From positions 5,022,001 to 5,086,000 of the forward strand of contig NZ_CP197465.1 of NCBI RefSeq assembly GCF_052180275.1: DNA of 64,000 bases, read 5' to 3'. Origin of the DNA: Kumtagia sp052180275 (GTDB lineage Bacteria; Pseudomonadota; Alphaproteobacteria; Rhizobiales; Rhizobiaceae). A program made the translations under genes and the position numbers. Of this stretch, positions 34,200-42,861 are shown piece after piece. Each line of letters starts with the position of its first letter. Position 1 is the stretch's first letter. The notes below the pieces were generated by a model, which made no database searches, was not told the origin of the DNA, and was given only the letters and a program-made list of their open reading frames with translations.

Positions 34200-35519
34200 T
34201 CAGCTCCAGCCGCCGCCGTAAGTGCGGTAGAAGATATGCAGTCCGATCTGGGTCATGCGCTTCATGGCGCGCGCCCAGCCGGGGCTGACATATTGCGCGT
34301 AATAGTGGGTGGAGGAACCCACCTCGGGGATGAAGATCTTGCCGGCGGTGACCGCCATCGCGATGTCCTGCGCGCGCTTGTAGTGCCCGGGGCTCAGCAC
34401 GCGATCGGGGATGCCGTCGCAGGCGAAGGAGAACTGGCAGCGGTTCTTCCAGGAATCGTTCTGGTAGACGACGCCGCAGATCGTGTCGGGATAGGCCGGA
34501 TTGCGGACGCGGTTCAGCACCACTTGTGCGACGGCCGCCTGGCCGCGCGACGATTCGCCCCGCGCCTCGAAATAAACCGCGTTGGCGAGGCATGTCTGTT
34601 CCGGCGCCGAGAACACGGATGCGGGCAGCGGCTCGCTCATCCAGGCGTGATCGCCCTCGGCGAGCGGCGGGATGAAGCGGCCATTGCTCTTGTCGAGTTC
34701 GTCCTGCAGCAGCGCCTCGAAGGGCGATGCGCTGGCGTAGTCCGGCTTGGGCGGCGCATAGGCGGTGGCCAGCACGTCGGCCTTGTCGCTGGTGATGAGG
34801 TCGGCGAGATAGGCGGGGATGGCGGGGTCGGGCTTCTTCTCTTCCTTCACGTAAAAGGCGGTGGCGATCTGGATCTCCTTGCCTTTGATGTCCGGCCTGG
34901 CAAAAGCCATCTTCAGTTCCGGCCCGATCGCCGGCCTCAGCAGCATCGACGTGCGCTCGAGGATCGACCCGGCGTTGAAGAATTTCGGCGGCGCCACCGG
35001 CATGATGTTGACGATGCGGCTCTTCTTGTCGGCGCGGTTGACGCGCTGCTCGTCGGGCGTCGTCGCGTCCGAGCCGCCCTTGCCGCGGAAGGCGACCTCG
35101 CCGATGCCCGGCGCCAAGACGCCGGAACCGGAGATCGAGCCGGTGCTGCTTGAATCGACGAAAGGCATCTCGGCGGCATGCACCGAGCCGGCGACGGATT
35201 TTTCGACAAAACCGTTCCAGCGGGCCGCCGGCGCCTCGATGCCGGAAACCATGCTGGCCATGTCCTGATAGGCGGCGACGGTCGGGAAACCGAGCCAGAT
35301 GCCTAGGCCGACGAGTGCGGAAGGAAGCAGGGCGGCTTTGGGCCGCAGCACGACAACCAGCAGCCTCCAGACGAGTTGCAGCAGAAGGGTTGCCAGGTTC
35401 CGGCTGACGATCGTGCACACGAAGGCGAGACGCGCGACGCGGCGGAACAGCATGGCAGGGAGGGATTTTAGGGGAACGCGGGCAACGGAAAACCGTTGCG
35501 GCACAAGACGTCGAAACAA
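34200..35519 (-). CDS. Cell wall hydrolase, SleB (Hydrolase_2) family
   Basis: A 439-residue protein in which the C-terminal 140 residues are a SleB-type lytic transglycosylase-like domain: CLANAVYFEARGESSRGQAA (catalytic Glu in YFEARGE), VAQVVLNRVRNPAYPDTICG, QFSFACDGIPDRV and STHYYAQYVSPGW. The N-terminus has hydrophobic helices (ARLAFVCTIVSRNLATLLLQ and LLPSALVGLGIWLGFPTVAA) that anchor or export it. The long middle is unassigned. TTG at 35519 was chosen because GGAGAG lies six bases upstream; the first ATG is at 35453. Confidence 0.85.
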   Translation of the reverse strand: MFRRLVPQRFSVARVPLKSLPAMLFRRVARLAFVCTIVSRNLATLLLQLVWRLLVVVLRPKAALLPSALVGLGIWLGFPTVAAYQDMASMVSGIEAPAARWNGFVEKSVAGSVHAAEMPFVDSSSTGSISGSGVLAPGIGEVAFRGKGGSDATTPDEQRVNRADKKSRIVNIMPVAPPKFFNAGSILERTSMLLRPAIGPELKMAFARPDIKGKEIQIATAFYVKEEKKPDPAIPAYLADLITSDKADVLATAYAPPKPDYASASPFEALLQDELDKSNGRFIPPLAEGDHAWMSEPLPASVFSAPEQTCLANAVYFEARGESSRGQAAVAQVVLNRVRNPAYPDTICGVVYQNDSWKNRCQFSFACDGIPDRVLSPGHYKRAQDIAMAVTAGKIFIPEVGSSTHYYAQYVSPGWARAMKRMTQIGLHIFYRTYGGGWS

Positions 35520-35752
35520 AGCTGACTCTCCAGGACGCAACAGCAACCCACTGGAGAGCGAGAGTGAAGCATTAACCTTGATGAGCGGTTAACGGGGGCG
35601 ATGCGGCGGCAATGTGGCTAGCCATAAATCCTGCTCCGACACCCGTGAAGGAGGGCAGGACGAAAGAACGCACGCGGCGTCGCCTCCGTCCGTGTCGCTT
35701 GGATTTACAGACGAAACAGATTTCTGAAGCCAGCACGGCAGTAACTCGCAGA

Positions 35753-35806
35753 TATACGGCACAGCCGCATAAATCATTGACGAACCATACGGCAATGCCG
35801 TATATA
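35753..35806 (+). promoter_or_regulatory. Promoter with two ATACGGC-N3-GCCGyAT operators for the HigBA-like pair
   Basis: A -35 TTGACG (35777-35782), an 18-base spacer and -10 TATATA (35801-35806) make a strong promoter. The spacer holds the perfect dyad ATACGGC-aat-GCCGTAT (35787-35803). A second copy, ATACGGC-aca-GCCGCAT, is at 35754-35770, with centres 33 bases (about three helical turns) apart. Both are natural binding sites for the antitoxin, implying autorepression. Confidence 0.7.
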
Positions 35807-35812
35807 TGGTCA

Positions 35813-36154
35813 GTGCAGACGGTCCTCCTGACGCCGACCTTCCAGAAGCAAGCCGATCGCGCCGGCCTTGCCGACGATGAGATTGTCGAAATCGCTGCCG
35901 CCATCGCAGCCGATCCTCTCGCAGGCGACGTCATGGTCGGAACCGGAGGAGCCCGAAAGATGCGTCACGCCGGACGCGGTCACGGCAAAAGTGGCGGCTA
36001 TCGGACGATCCACTATTTCGGCGGCGACGACGTTCCGGTTTTCCTGCTTGCAATCTATGGCAAGGGACAAAAGGACAACCTATCGCAGAAGGAGCGCAAC
36101 GCGCTCGCCACTATACTTCCGCAAATCGCGGACCAGTACAGGAGGGATAGATGA
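35813..36154 (+). CDS. HigB/RelE-like toxin
   Basis: A 113-residue RelE-superfamily toxin. It matches the family's VQTVLLTPTFQKQADRAGLA start, GTGGARKMRHAGRGHGKSGG and YRTIHYFGGDDVPVFLLAIY core, and NLSQKERNALATILPQI tail. The GTG at 35813 is seven bases downstream of the -10 box, so the mRNA is probably leaderless; the ATG at 35796 lies inside the promoter and cannot be used from this promoter. It overlaps the antitoxin gene by four bases (36151-36154). Such toxins usually cleave mRNA on the ribosome; its exact target is not known. Confidence 0.88.
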   Translation: MQTVLLTPTFQKQADRAGLADDEIVEIAAAIAADPLAGDVMVGTGGARKMRHAGRGHGKSGGYRTIHYFGGDDVPVFLLAIYGKGQKDNLSQKERNALATILPQIADQYRRDR

Positions 36155-36441
36155 CCAATTTTGGAAGCGAACTCGTCCAAAGTGCCAACGAGGCGCTTGC
36201 CATCGCCAAGGGCGAAATGAAGCCCGCCCGCGTGTTCGAAGGCTCCGGCATCGATGTCGCGGCCATTCGCAAGGCGATGAATCTTTCGCAGGGTCGGTTC
36301 GCCGAGCGATTCAATCTCTCCGCCGCTACGGTGCGGGATTGGGAGCAGGGGCGCCGCAAACCAGACAAGATCGCCGAAAACTTGCTGCGGGTCATTCGCC
36401 ACGCGCCGGAAACGGTGGAAAGAGCCCTTGCCAATAAATGA
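36151..36441 (+). CDS. Xre/HigA-type antitoxin
   Basis: A 96-residue helix-turn-helix antitoxin. The HTH is AIRKAMNLSQGRFAERFNLS then AATVRDWEQGRRKPDK (about residues 37-73), the standard Xre/Cro pattern. The N-terminal 30 residues would contact the toxin. Toxin precedes antitoxin, as in higBA. It is the likely binder of the two ATACGGC dyads upstream. Confidence 0.9.
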   Translation: MTNFGSELVQSANEALAIAKGEMKPARVFEGSGIDVAAIRKAMNLSQGRFAERFNLSAATVRDWEQGRRKPDKIAENLLRVIRHAPETVERALANK

Positions 36442-36524
36442 ACACCATCCGCCCTGACGAGGGCAAACGCCGGACGGGATGAGATCGGTCTGACCGTAGT
36501 TCAGGCTAGGCCTGCCGTGGACCT

Positions 36525-37958
36525 CTACCGCTTCTTCGCCTTCCCCGCATAGGGATTGTCCGACGCGCGCAGCGCGATGCGGATCGGCACGCCCGGCATG
36601 TCGAAGGATTCGCGAAGGCCGTTCGAGAGATAGCGTATGTAGGACTGCGGAACGGCATCGGGCCGCGTGCAGGAGACGACGAAGCCCGGCGGCCGCGCCT
36701 TCACCTGCGTGATGTATTTCAGCTTCAGCCGGCGGCCGGCGACGGCAGGCGGCGGGTGATGCGCCAAAATGCCTTCCAGCCAGCGGTTCAGCCGGCCGGT
36801 CGAGACGCGGCGGTTCCAGATGCGGTGGGTTTCGACCACCTCGTCCATCAGCTTGTCGAGGCCCCTGCCAGTCTCGGCCGAGATCGGCACGGCGCGCAGG
36901 CCGCGCACCTGCGGCAGAAGGCGCTCGGTCTTCTCGCGCAGCTCGGCAAGCGTGGCCTGCGGCGTGTCGATGAGGTCCCATTTGTTGAAGGCGATGACCA
37001 GCGCCCTGCCCTCGCGGACGATCAGGTCGGCGATCTGCAGATCCTGCTTCTCGAAGGGAATCGTCGCGTCGAAGACGACGATCACGACTTCGGCGAATTT
37101 CAGGGCGCGCAGGCCGTCGGAAACCGAGAGCTTTTCCAGCTTTTCCTGCACCTTCGCCTTGCGGCGCATACCGGCCGTGTCGAACAGCTTCACCAGCCGG
37201 CCGCGCCAGTCCCAGTCGACCGAGATCGAATCGCGGGTGATGCCGGCTTCCGGTCCGGTCAGCAGCCGCTCTTCACCGATCAGCGCGTTGATCAGCGTCG
37301 ATTTCCCCGCATTGGGGCGGCCCACCACCGCGATCCGGAGCGGCTTGGTCTCGTCATAGGCGGGTTCGATCTCGGCGTCCGTCTCGGAGATATCCTCGCC
37401 GATCAGCACGTCGCTTTCGGCGGCAAATTCGTCTTCGGCGGCTTCCTGGGGAAAGCAGCGTTCCTCGCCGAGCGCCTCGACGATGGCGTCGCGCAGGTCG
37501 GGCATCCCTTGCCCGTGCTCGGCCGAAATCGCGATCGGCTCGCCGAGCCCGGCCTCCCATGCTTCCAGCAGCCCGCTTTCGGAGGCGCGCGATTCGGACT
37601 TGTTGGCGACGAGCACCACCGGCTTGCCGGCACGGCGCACGATGTCGGCAAAAGCCTTGTCGTCCGGCAAGAGGCCGGCGCGCGCGTCGATCATGAACAC
37701 CACCAGATCCGCTTCGCGGATGGCGATGTCCGTCTGCTGGCGCATGCGGCCCTGAAGCGTCTCCGGGGCGGCGGTCTCGAAGCCAGCGGTGTCGACCACC
37801 TCGAAATTCAGGTCATATAGCTTTGCGGGATGGATGCGGCGGTCGCGCGTCACGCCCGGCGTGTCGTCGACCAGCGCCAGCTTCTTGCCGGCAAGGCGGT
37901 TGAACAGCGTCGACTTACCGACATTCGGCCGGCCGATGATGGCAACCTTGAAGCTCAT
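36525..37958 (-). CDS. der: Ribosome-assembly GTPase Der (EngA)
   Basis: Essential GTPase for 50S assembly with two G domains in tandem and a C-terminal KH-like domain. The 477 residues show G1 motifs GRPNVGKSTLFNRL (8-21) and GRPNAGKSTLINAL (about 213-226), G3 motifs DTAGF and DTAGM, and G4 motifs NKSE and NKWD. An acidic linker (about 160-205) lies between the G domains. Next to it is the TPR membrane protein gene seven bases upstream on the same strand, with which it is probably co-transcribed. Confidence 0.96.
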   Translation of the reverse strand: MSFKVAIIGRPNVGKSTLFNRLAGKKLALVDDTPGVTRDRRIHPAKLYDLNFEVVDTAGFETAAPETLQGRMRQQTDIAIREADLVVFMIDARAGLLPDDKAFADIVRRAGKPVVLVANKSESRASESGLLEAWEAGLGEPIAISAEHGQGMPDLRDAIVEALGEERCFPQEAAEDEFAAESDVLIGEDISETDAEIEPAYDETKPLRIAVVGRPNAGKSTLINALIGEERLLTGPEAGITRDSISVDWDWRGRLVKLFDTAGMRRKAKVQEKLEKLSVSDGLRALKFAEVVIVVFDATIPFEKQDLQIADLIVREGRALVIAFNKWDLIDTPQATLAELREKTERLLPQVRGLRAVPISAETGRGLDKLMDEVVETHRIWNRRVSTGRLNRWLEGILAHHPPPAVAGRRLKLKYITQVKARPPGFVVSCTRPDAVPQSYIRYLSNGLRESFDMPGVPIRIALRASDNPYAGKAKKR

Positions 37959-37965
37959 CTTCGTC

Positions 37966-38631
37966 TCAAGACGCAGCGCCGGAGCCGCGGATGAGTTCCG
38001 CCATCAGCGAGGCGCGGTCGCGGGCATTGCGCGGCGCCGTCTCGTCGCCGTTGATCTGGTCGAAGAGGGCGAGCGCGTCCTTGGCCTTGCCTTCCTTCCA
38101 CGCCGACAGGCCAAGCGCCTCGCGGGCGGAATGGCGCAGCGGATTGGTCTCGGCGGTCAGCGCCTCTACCCGCGACGACACGTCCTGGTAGGAGCCATTG
38201 TCGACGAGCACGTAGCCGGCGCGCAGCCGCGCCATGTCGCGGAGCGCCTGCGGTATCGAGGTGTCCGCCGCGACCGCGTCGAATTCCGTAACCGCGCCGG
38301 CGAAGTCGCCCTTGTCGGCGAGCACGGTGGCCGCACGCATACGAGCGAGCAGCGGATAGGCGCCGGAGCCGTCAGCCTCCAGCTTGTCGAGAGCGGCCAG
38401 CGCCTCGTCCTGCTTTCCGTCATTAGCCAGAGCCAGCGCCTGCGAGAAAGCGTCGCCCGAAGTGTTCGCCTTCGAGGTCTGCCAGTAGTCATAGCCGACC
38501 CAGGCCGCGGTGCCGAGCACGATCGCCACGGCGATCACCAGCCCGGCGGGGCCATAGCGGTCCCACAGCGCACGGGCTTGCGCCTGGCGGTATTCCTGGT
38601 TCACTTCGCGGATAAAGCTGTCGTCCGACAT
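37966..38631 (-). CDS. Membrane-anchored TPR protein (YfgM-like)
   Basis: A 221-residue bitopic protein: a short cytoplasmic N-terminus (MSDDSFIREVNQEYRQAQAR), one helix (AGLVIAVAIVLGTAAWVGYD) and a periplasmic TPR domain (DAFSQALALANDGKQDEALA; RDMARLRAGYVLVDNGSYQD). It resembles E. coli YfgM, an ancillary factor of the SecYEG translocon that in many bacteria is also next to der (yfgM-bamB-der), so the context supports the similarity. The ATG at 38631 was chosen for the conserved MSDDSF start. Confidence 0.85.
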   Translation of the reverse strand: MSDDSFIREVNQEYRQAQARALWDRYGPAGLVIAVAIVLGTAAWVGYDYWQTSKANTSGDAFSQALALANDGKQDEALAALDKLEADGSGAYPLLARMRAATVLADKGDFAGAVTEFDAVAADTSIPQALRDMARLRAGYVLVDNGSYQDVSSRVEALTAETNPLRHSAREALGLSAWKEGKAKDALALFDQINGDETAPRNARDRASLMAELIRGSGAAS

Positions 38632-38798
38632 CGCCTGAAAGCCGTTCTCGCCCCGGAGGGCCGTTGAGCCCGCCTTGTAGCGTAATTTCGCCGGCATGGA
38701 AGGGGTTTTGCCCACATTCGGCACTGCGCGGCCAGCCGGTAGCCGGCGAAGCGCCGTTTCGACGTTCCAATCCGCGCCACATTCATGGCATAGCGGTC

Positions 38799-39845
38799 AT
38801 GAGACCCCGCCCTGCCCGCCGCCCACGAGTGCCCATGTCCGCGTTGCCGCGTTCCATCGCTTCTGCTCTTGCCTTGATCTCGACGGCGCTTTCGGCCGGG
38901 CCTTCGACGGCCGAGAAGATTCCGGCAAAGCCGCATCAGGTCGTCATCATCTCCTTCGACAATTCCAATCCGGTGGAACTGTGGCAGCGCAGCCGGACGC
39001 TGGCGGCGACCACCGGCGCGCGCTTCACCTATTTCCTGTCCTGCGTCTTCCTGCTGTCGCCGGAGGCCAAGGGAATCTACCAGGCGCCGGGACAGAAAGG
39101 CGGCCGTTCCAATGTCGGTTTCGCACTCTCGAAGGACGACGTGAAGGCGCGGCTCCAGCAGATATGGCTGGCACGCTCCGAAGGCCACGATATAGCGAGC
39201 CACGCCTGCGGCCATTTCGACGGCGGCAAATGGACAGCTTCGGAGTGGAGCCGCGAGCTTCTGTCGGCCTCGACGATCTTGCGCGATGCCTGGCGCATCA
39301 ACGGGCTGGACGGCGAGCCGCGCGGCTGGCGGCATTTTGCCGAGCACGAGATTTCGGGTTTTCGCGCGCCGTATCTCTCCGCCGGCAGGCACCTCGACGA
39401 AGCGCTCGCGCAGGCGGGCTACCGTTACGACGCCAGCGGTGTCTCGCGCGGCCCGGCCGCGCCGGTGGAGCATGACGGGCTCCTCGGCTTCGCGCTGCCG
39501 CAGATTCCCGAGGGGCCGGCGGGGCGAAAAGTCATCGCCATGGACTACAATCTCTTCGTCCGCCATTCCGGCGGCTTCGAGCGCACCGACAGCAACGGCG
39601 CCTTCGAGCAGCGGACACTGGCGGCGTTCGACGCGGCGTTCGACAGGGAATATCGCGGAGACCGCACGCCGCTGCAGTTCGGCTTCCATTTCACGCTGAT
39701 GAACGACGGCGCCTACTGGCGCGCGCTGGAGCGGTTCGCCCGCGACGTCTGCACGCGCCCCGACGTCGACTGCATCAGCTATGCCGATTTCGTCGCGCGG
39801 CGCGAGAAGCCGGACAGCACTGTGGTTGGCGACGTGGGCGGGTGA
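38799..39845 (+). CDS. Exported NodB-like polysaccharide deacetylase with altered motif 1
   Basis: About 348 residues with an N-terminal signal peptide (MSALPRSIASALALISTALS from the internal ATG at 38835; the ATG at 38799 adds twelve residues). The NodB-homology fold is visible: motif 1 VVIISFDNSNP, motif 2 HDIASHACGHF (HxxxH zinc ligands) and motif 3 ISGFRAPYLSAG. Motif 1 has FDN where active enzymes have FDD, replacing a metal-ligand Asp. It may be inactive or use a changed site. Substrate unknown; periplasmic or outer surface. Confidence 0.75.
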   Translation: MRPRPARRPRVPMSALPRSIASALALISTALSAGPSTAEKIPAKPHQVVIISFDNSNPVELWQRSRTLAATTGARFTYFLSCVFLLSPEAKGIYQAPGQKGGRSNVGFALSKDDVKARLQQIWLARSEGHDIASHACGHFDGGKWTASEWSRELLSASTILRDAWRINGLDGEPRGWRHFAEHEISGFRAPYLSAGRHLDEALAQAGYRYDASGVSRGPAAPVEHDGLLGFALPQIPEGPAGRKVIAMDYNLFVRHSGGFERTDSNGAFEQRTLAAFDAAFDREYRGDRTPLQFGFHFTLMNDGAYWRALERFARDVCTRPDVDCISYADFVARREKPDSTVVGDVGG

Positions 39846-39899
39846 GGCCTCGCGCCCGCGCTTCACTCTTCAAACCGCAACCCGCTCGGGCCGGCCGGC

Positions 39900-41174
39900 C
39901 TATTTTGGGTCCGCCACCTCCTGCCCGAGCGTGGTGCGGCGATCGAGATAGCGCTGGTCGATGTCGGGCAGCGGCTCGCCGCGAAGGGTCGCCTCGAAAG
40001 CGCGCAGGCGCTTATGCACCGATTGCAGTTCGACGATGGTCGACCAGGAATTGAGCAGGAACTGCAACGACGACGTCACGCGGCCGAAGGCATTCGAAAT
40101 CTGGTTGAGCGGACCGAAGGTGATCTTGTGCGCGACCAGTGACGGCCCGAGAATGATGAAGGCGAAGATGTTGTCGGCCTGGAGGTAGGTGTAGCGGACA
40201 ATATTGAAGTAGATATAGTGGGCATAGAGCCGGAAGTAATTCCGGCGCACATTGTCGAAGAGTTCGGTGGTGGTCACCGGCTGGGCGCGGTCGGCATGAT
40301 CCTCGCCATAGACCAGTTCCTTGCGGTAAGCGGCCTCGACACGCTGGTTGCGGAATTGGAGGCCGGGCAATTTTACGCCGGCGAGCATCACCGAGAGTGT
40401 TCCGAACAGACACCAGCCGAGGGCCGCCACCAGGAGAGGATGCGGCACAGCCCCGATGACAGGCAGTTCGCTGATATGCTGTTCCAGACCGATGAGCACC
40501 GGCACGAAGGCGATCAGCGTCATGATCGACGTCACGAAACTGGATCCCAAATCCTCCATGATCTGTGAGAAGCGCATCGTGTCTTCCTGGATACGCTGCG
40601 AGGCGCCCTCGATGTGGCGAAGCTTTCCCCAGTTCTCCATGAAATAGCTGTTCATGGCCGTTCGCCAGCGGAAGATCCAGTGTTGGACGACGAAGGCGTT
40701 GACCACGGAGACATTCATCCCGACCAGCGCCAACCAGGCGAAACTCGACGCGCCCGCGTAGAACTCGGCATTGGTCGAATTGGTTGTTCCCCCCATCAGG
40801 CCCTGAACATAGTCGAAGAAGGGCCCGTACCAAGTGTTCACCGCCACGCTGACTTGAACGTTGAAGTAGAGCAGGAAAAGGATGATCGAGGTTACGAGGA
40901 TCGACCATTCCATCCAGGGATGGGGGGAATACCAACGCCAGAAGGCGTAGAAAATCAGCGTGCCCGCGATAAAGTACAGGTAGAACCAGATAAAAGGCGC
41001 CGACCAGAAAACGCTGATGCCGATGATCGGCGGCGCATCAGGCGCGGCCTGCGGCAAGCCGAAAAGTCCGCCAAGGCGTGCGCCTCCAAGATACCACACG
41101 GTAACCAGTACCGCGCTCCACAGGACAGCCGAAATGAAAAACAACTTTGGTTTGGGAAAGAAGGAAACGAACAC
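39900..41174 (-). CDS. bacA: BacA/SbmA peptide transporter
   Basis: A 424-residue inner-membrane protein with six to eight helices, of the SbmA/BacA family (proton-driven peptide uptake; BacA protects legume-symbiotic rhizobia from host NCR peptides). Family text: VFVSFFPKPKLFFISAVLWS at the start, MEWSILVTSIILFLLYFNVQ, NTWYGPFFDYVQG, and RRNYFRLYAHYIYFNIVRYT. The GTG at 41174 has AAGGAA nine bases upstream and gives the normal family length (about 420); the ATG at 41231 would add 19 non-conserved residues. Convergent with the deacetylase gene. Confidence 0.93.
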   Translation of the reverse strand: MFVSFFPKPKLFFISAVLWSAVLVTVWYLGGARLGGLFGLPQAAPDAPPIIGISVFWSAPFIWFYLYFIAGTLIFYAFWRWYSPHPWMEWSILVTSIILFLLYFNVQVSVAVNTWYGPFFDYVQGLMGGTTNSTNAEFYAGASSFAWLALVGMNVSVVNAFVVQHWIFRWRTAMNSYFMENWGKLRHIEGASQRIQEDTMRFSQIMEDLGSSFVTSIMTLIAFVPVLIGLEQHISELPVIGAVPHPLLVAALGWCLFGTLSVMLAGVKLPGLQFRNQRVEAAYRKELVYGEDHADRAQPVTTTELFDNVRRNYFRLYAHYIYFNIVRYTYLQADNIFAFIILGPSLVAHKITFGPLNQISNAFGRVTSSLQFLLNSWSTIVELQSVHKRLRAFEATLRGEPLPDIDQRYLDRRTTLGQEVADPK

Positions 41175-41289
41175 TTTGGAGATTTCCTTGCCGGGCGCAG
41201 ACGCGCAGAGATCACACCGGCAGGAAGTCACATTTCATCGCGAAAGGGAAACGTGAATTACTTGCCGCGGTCCGTCAGAAATCCGCCAA

Positions 41290-42456
41290 TCATGGCGATT
41301 TTGGCGCGATCCTCGAGATCATCGCGACCGTGCCCGCGACGATGAGCACCAGGGCGGCGCCGAACGATGCGATGACGAAATCGCCGGTCCATTCCGCTAC
41401 AAATCCCGCCGCGATCGGGCCGAGGATCTGGCCGGTGCCGAATGCCGCGGTCATCAGGGCCATGACCCGCCGGCGCGACAGCGGCGCCAGTTGCCGCCCA
41501 GCCTGCAGCCCCAGCGCCGTCAGGCCGATAAAGGTCGCCCCGAGAAGAACACCGCCGAGCAACGGGCCGAGATAGCCGCCGAGCGACACGCTGGCTGCGA
41601 CACCCACCGCCTCGACCGCGCAGCCCAGGCCGAAAGCCGCGGCAAAACCCATGCGCCGCGCCACCGCGTTCCAGAAGAGGGCCGACGGGATGGCCGCAAG
41701 CCCGGTCGCAAGCCAGACCACCGTCTCGAACAGGTGGCTCAAACCGCCGCTGCGGACGATGGCGATCAGGAAGGTCGCCGTGATGATGTAGCCGAAGCCG
41801 AACAGGCCGTAGGCGAGGATCATCAGCACCAGCGGCCGGTCGCGCGGCAGCGCCGGCTCCTTGCCCGGGGGGCCGTTGGCTGCAGGGCCTGCGTCGACCA
41901 GAAGCGTGGCAATCGCAAAACCGAGCACGGACAGAAGGGCAGCGCCGATCCAGCCGGCGCGCCAGCCGGCGTCGATCGCGATCAGCGCGGCCATCATCGC
42001 GGAGGACGCCGCTATGCCGATGCCGACGCCGCCGAAATGCACGGCCTGGAGGTCGTCGCGGCCGGCCGCCGACAACTGACTGAAGACGATGCTGGACACG
42101 AACACCATGACGAAGGCGCTGGCCATGCCGGCGAGGAAACGGACGAACAGGAACAGCGGAAAACTCTCGGTGACCGCCATGAGGGCGCAGAGCGCCGCGC
42201 TCGCCGCAAGCCAGCGCAAGGCAAGCAATCGTTCTCGGCCGTGCGCCCAGGCGCCGGCGGCAGCAATGGCGCCGACGAGATAACCCAGATAGTTGGCGGA
42301 GGCGATCAGGCCGGCCCCGGCGGCGGACAGGCCAAGTTGTTCCATCATGCCCGGCAGAATCGGCGTGTAGACGAAACGGCCGATGCCCATGGCGACCGCC
42401 ATGGCGGCCATGCCGCCAAGGGCGTAACGAAGCGGCGAGGCGGAAATCGGCAGCAT
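41290..42456 (-). CDS. MFS transporter, YbfB/YjiJ family
   Basis: A 388-residue major facilitator with twelve predicted helices. The start MLPISASPLRYALGGMAAMA is followed by AMGIGRFVYTPILPGMMEQL, the signature of the YbfB/YjiJ (DUF1228) subfamily. The central cytoplasmic loop is around residue 195-205. The substrate is unknown. Its 5' end is overlapped by 112 bases by a small ORF on the same strand. The LysR gene 400 bases away is divergent from both and is a likely regulator. Confidence 0.88.
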   Translation of the reverse strand: MLPISASPLRYALGGMAAMAVAMGIGRFVYTPILPGMMEQLGLSAAGAGLIASANYLGYLVGAIAAAGAWAHGRERLLALRWLAASAALCALMAVTESFPLFLFVRFLAGMASAFVMVFVSSIVFSQLSAAGRDDLQAVHFGGVGIGIAASSAMMAALIAIDAGWRAGWIGAALLSVLGFAIATLLVDAGPAANGPPGKEPALPRDRPLVLMILAYGLFGFGYIITATFLIAIVRSGGLSHLFETVVWLATGLAAIPSALFWNAVARRMGFAAAFGLGCAVEAVGVAASVSLGGYLGPLLGGVLLGATFIGLTALGLQAGRQLAPLSRRRVMALMTAAFGTGQILGPIAAGFVAEWTGDFVIASFGAALVLIVAGTVAMISRIAPKSP

Positions 42457-42761
42457 GCGCGGACATTAGATTTGTTGCATCGCAACACAATCCGCTTCGA
42501 TTGGTCCAGCCATCCGATATCCGGCAGGCCCGGGTCGCCGCGCCGGTGGGACTGTCGGTGCAGGCGGGCAAGTCCCTTGAATGGCTCGGGCGGCAGCCGG
42601 TAACGGCGGTTGAACGGCAGGTCGGCCAGTTCGCGCGGCGACATGGCGGCAACGGCCGGATGCGCCAAAGGATCGCGCCACCACTCCTGGCTTTCGGACG
42701 GGCCGTCCGTCGGCTCGAACAGCATCTGCCCGAGAGCTTTAACGATTGAGAGAAACTTCAT
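42345..42761 (-). CDS. Small protein with a good start but possibly frame-extended end
   Basis: The ATG (42761-42759) has a strong AAGGAG ribosome site six to eight bases upstream and begins MKFLSIVKALGQMLFEPTDG, then HPAVAAMSPRELADLPFNRR. That middle segment resembles the short DUF1127-type motif. After about residue 65 the text becomes arginine/tryptophan-rich, unlike a natural protein, and overlaps the MFS gene by 112 bases in another frame. I infer that the real protein is only about 60-70 residues and has lost its stop by frameshift, or that it truly overlaps. Divergent from lysR. Confidence 0.5.
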   Translation of the reverse strand: MKFLSIVKALGQMLFEPTDGPSESQEWWRDPLAHPAVAAMSPRELADLPFNRRYRLPPEPFKGLARLHRQSHRRGDPGLPDIGWLDQSKRIVLRCNKSNVRACCRFPPRRFVTPLAAWPPWRSPWASAVSSTRRFCRA

Positions 42762-42843
42762 CTCTGTTCTCCTTGCAACGTTTCTGACATGATAGTTTGG
42801 CTGGAAGGCTGTTGGGTTCAATCCAGAAAGACCCACCCTCAAG

Positions 42844-42858
42844 TTTAGAAAAACTAAA
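42844..42858 (+). promoter_or_regulatory. Inverted repeat ahead of lysR (TTTAG-N5-CTAAA)
   Basis: TTTAG-aaaaa-CTAAA lies directly upstream of the LysR start in the divergent intergenic region and has T-N-A symmetry of the kind LysR proteins bind. A similar dyad with N7 (TTTAGC-gctct-GCTAAA) is at 45739-45755 ahead of the aminotransferase gene. Assignment tentative. Confidence 0.35.
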
Positions 42859-42861
42859 ACC

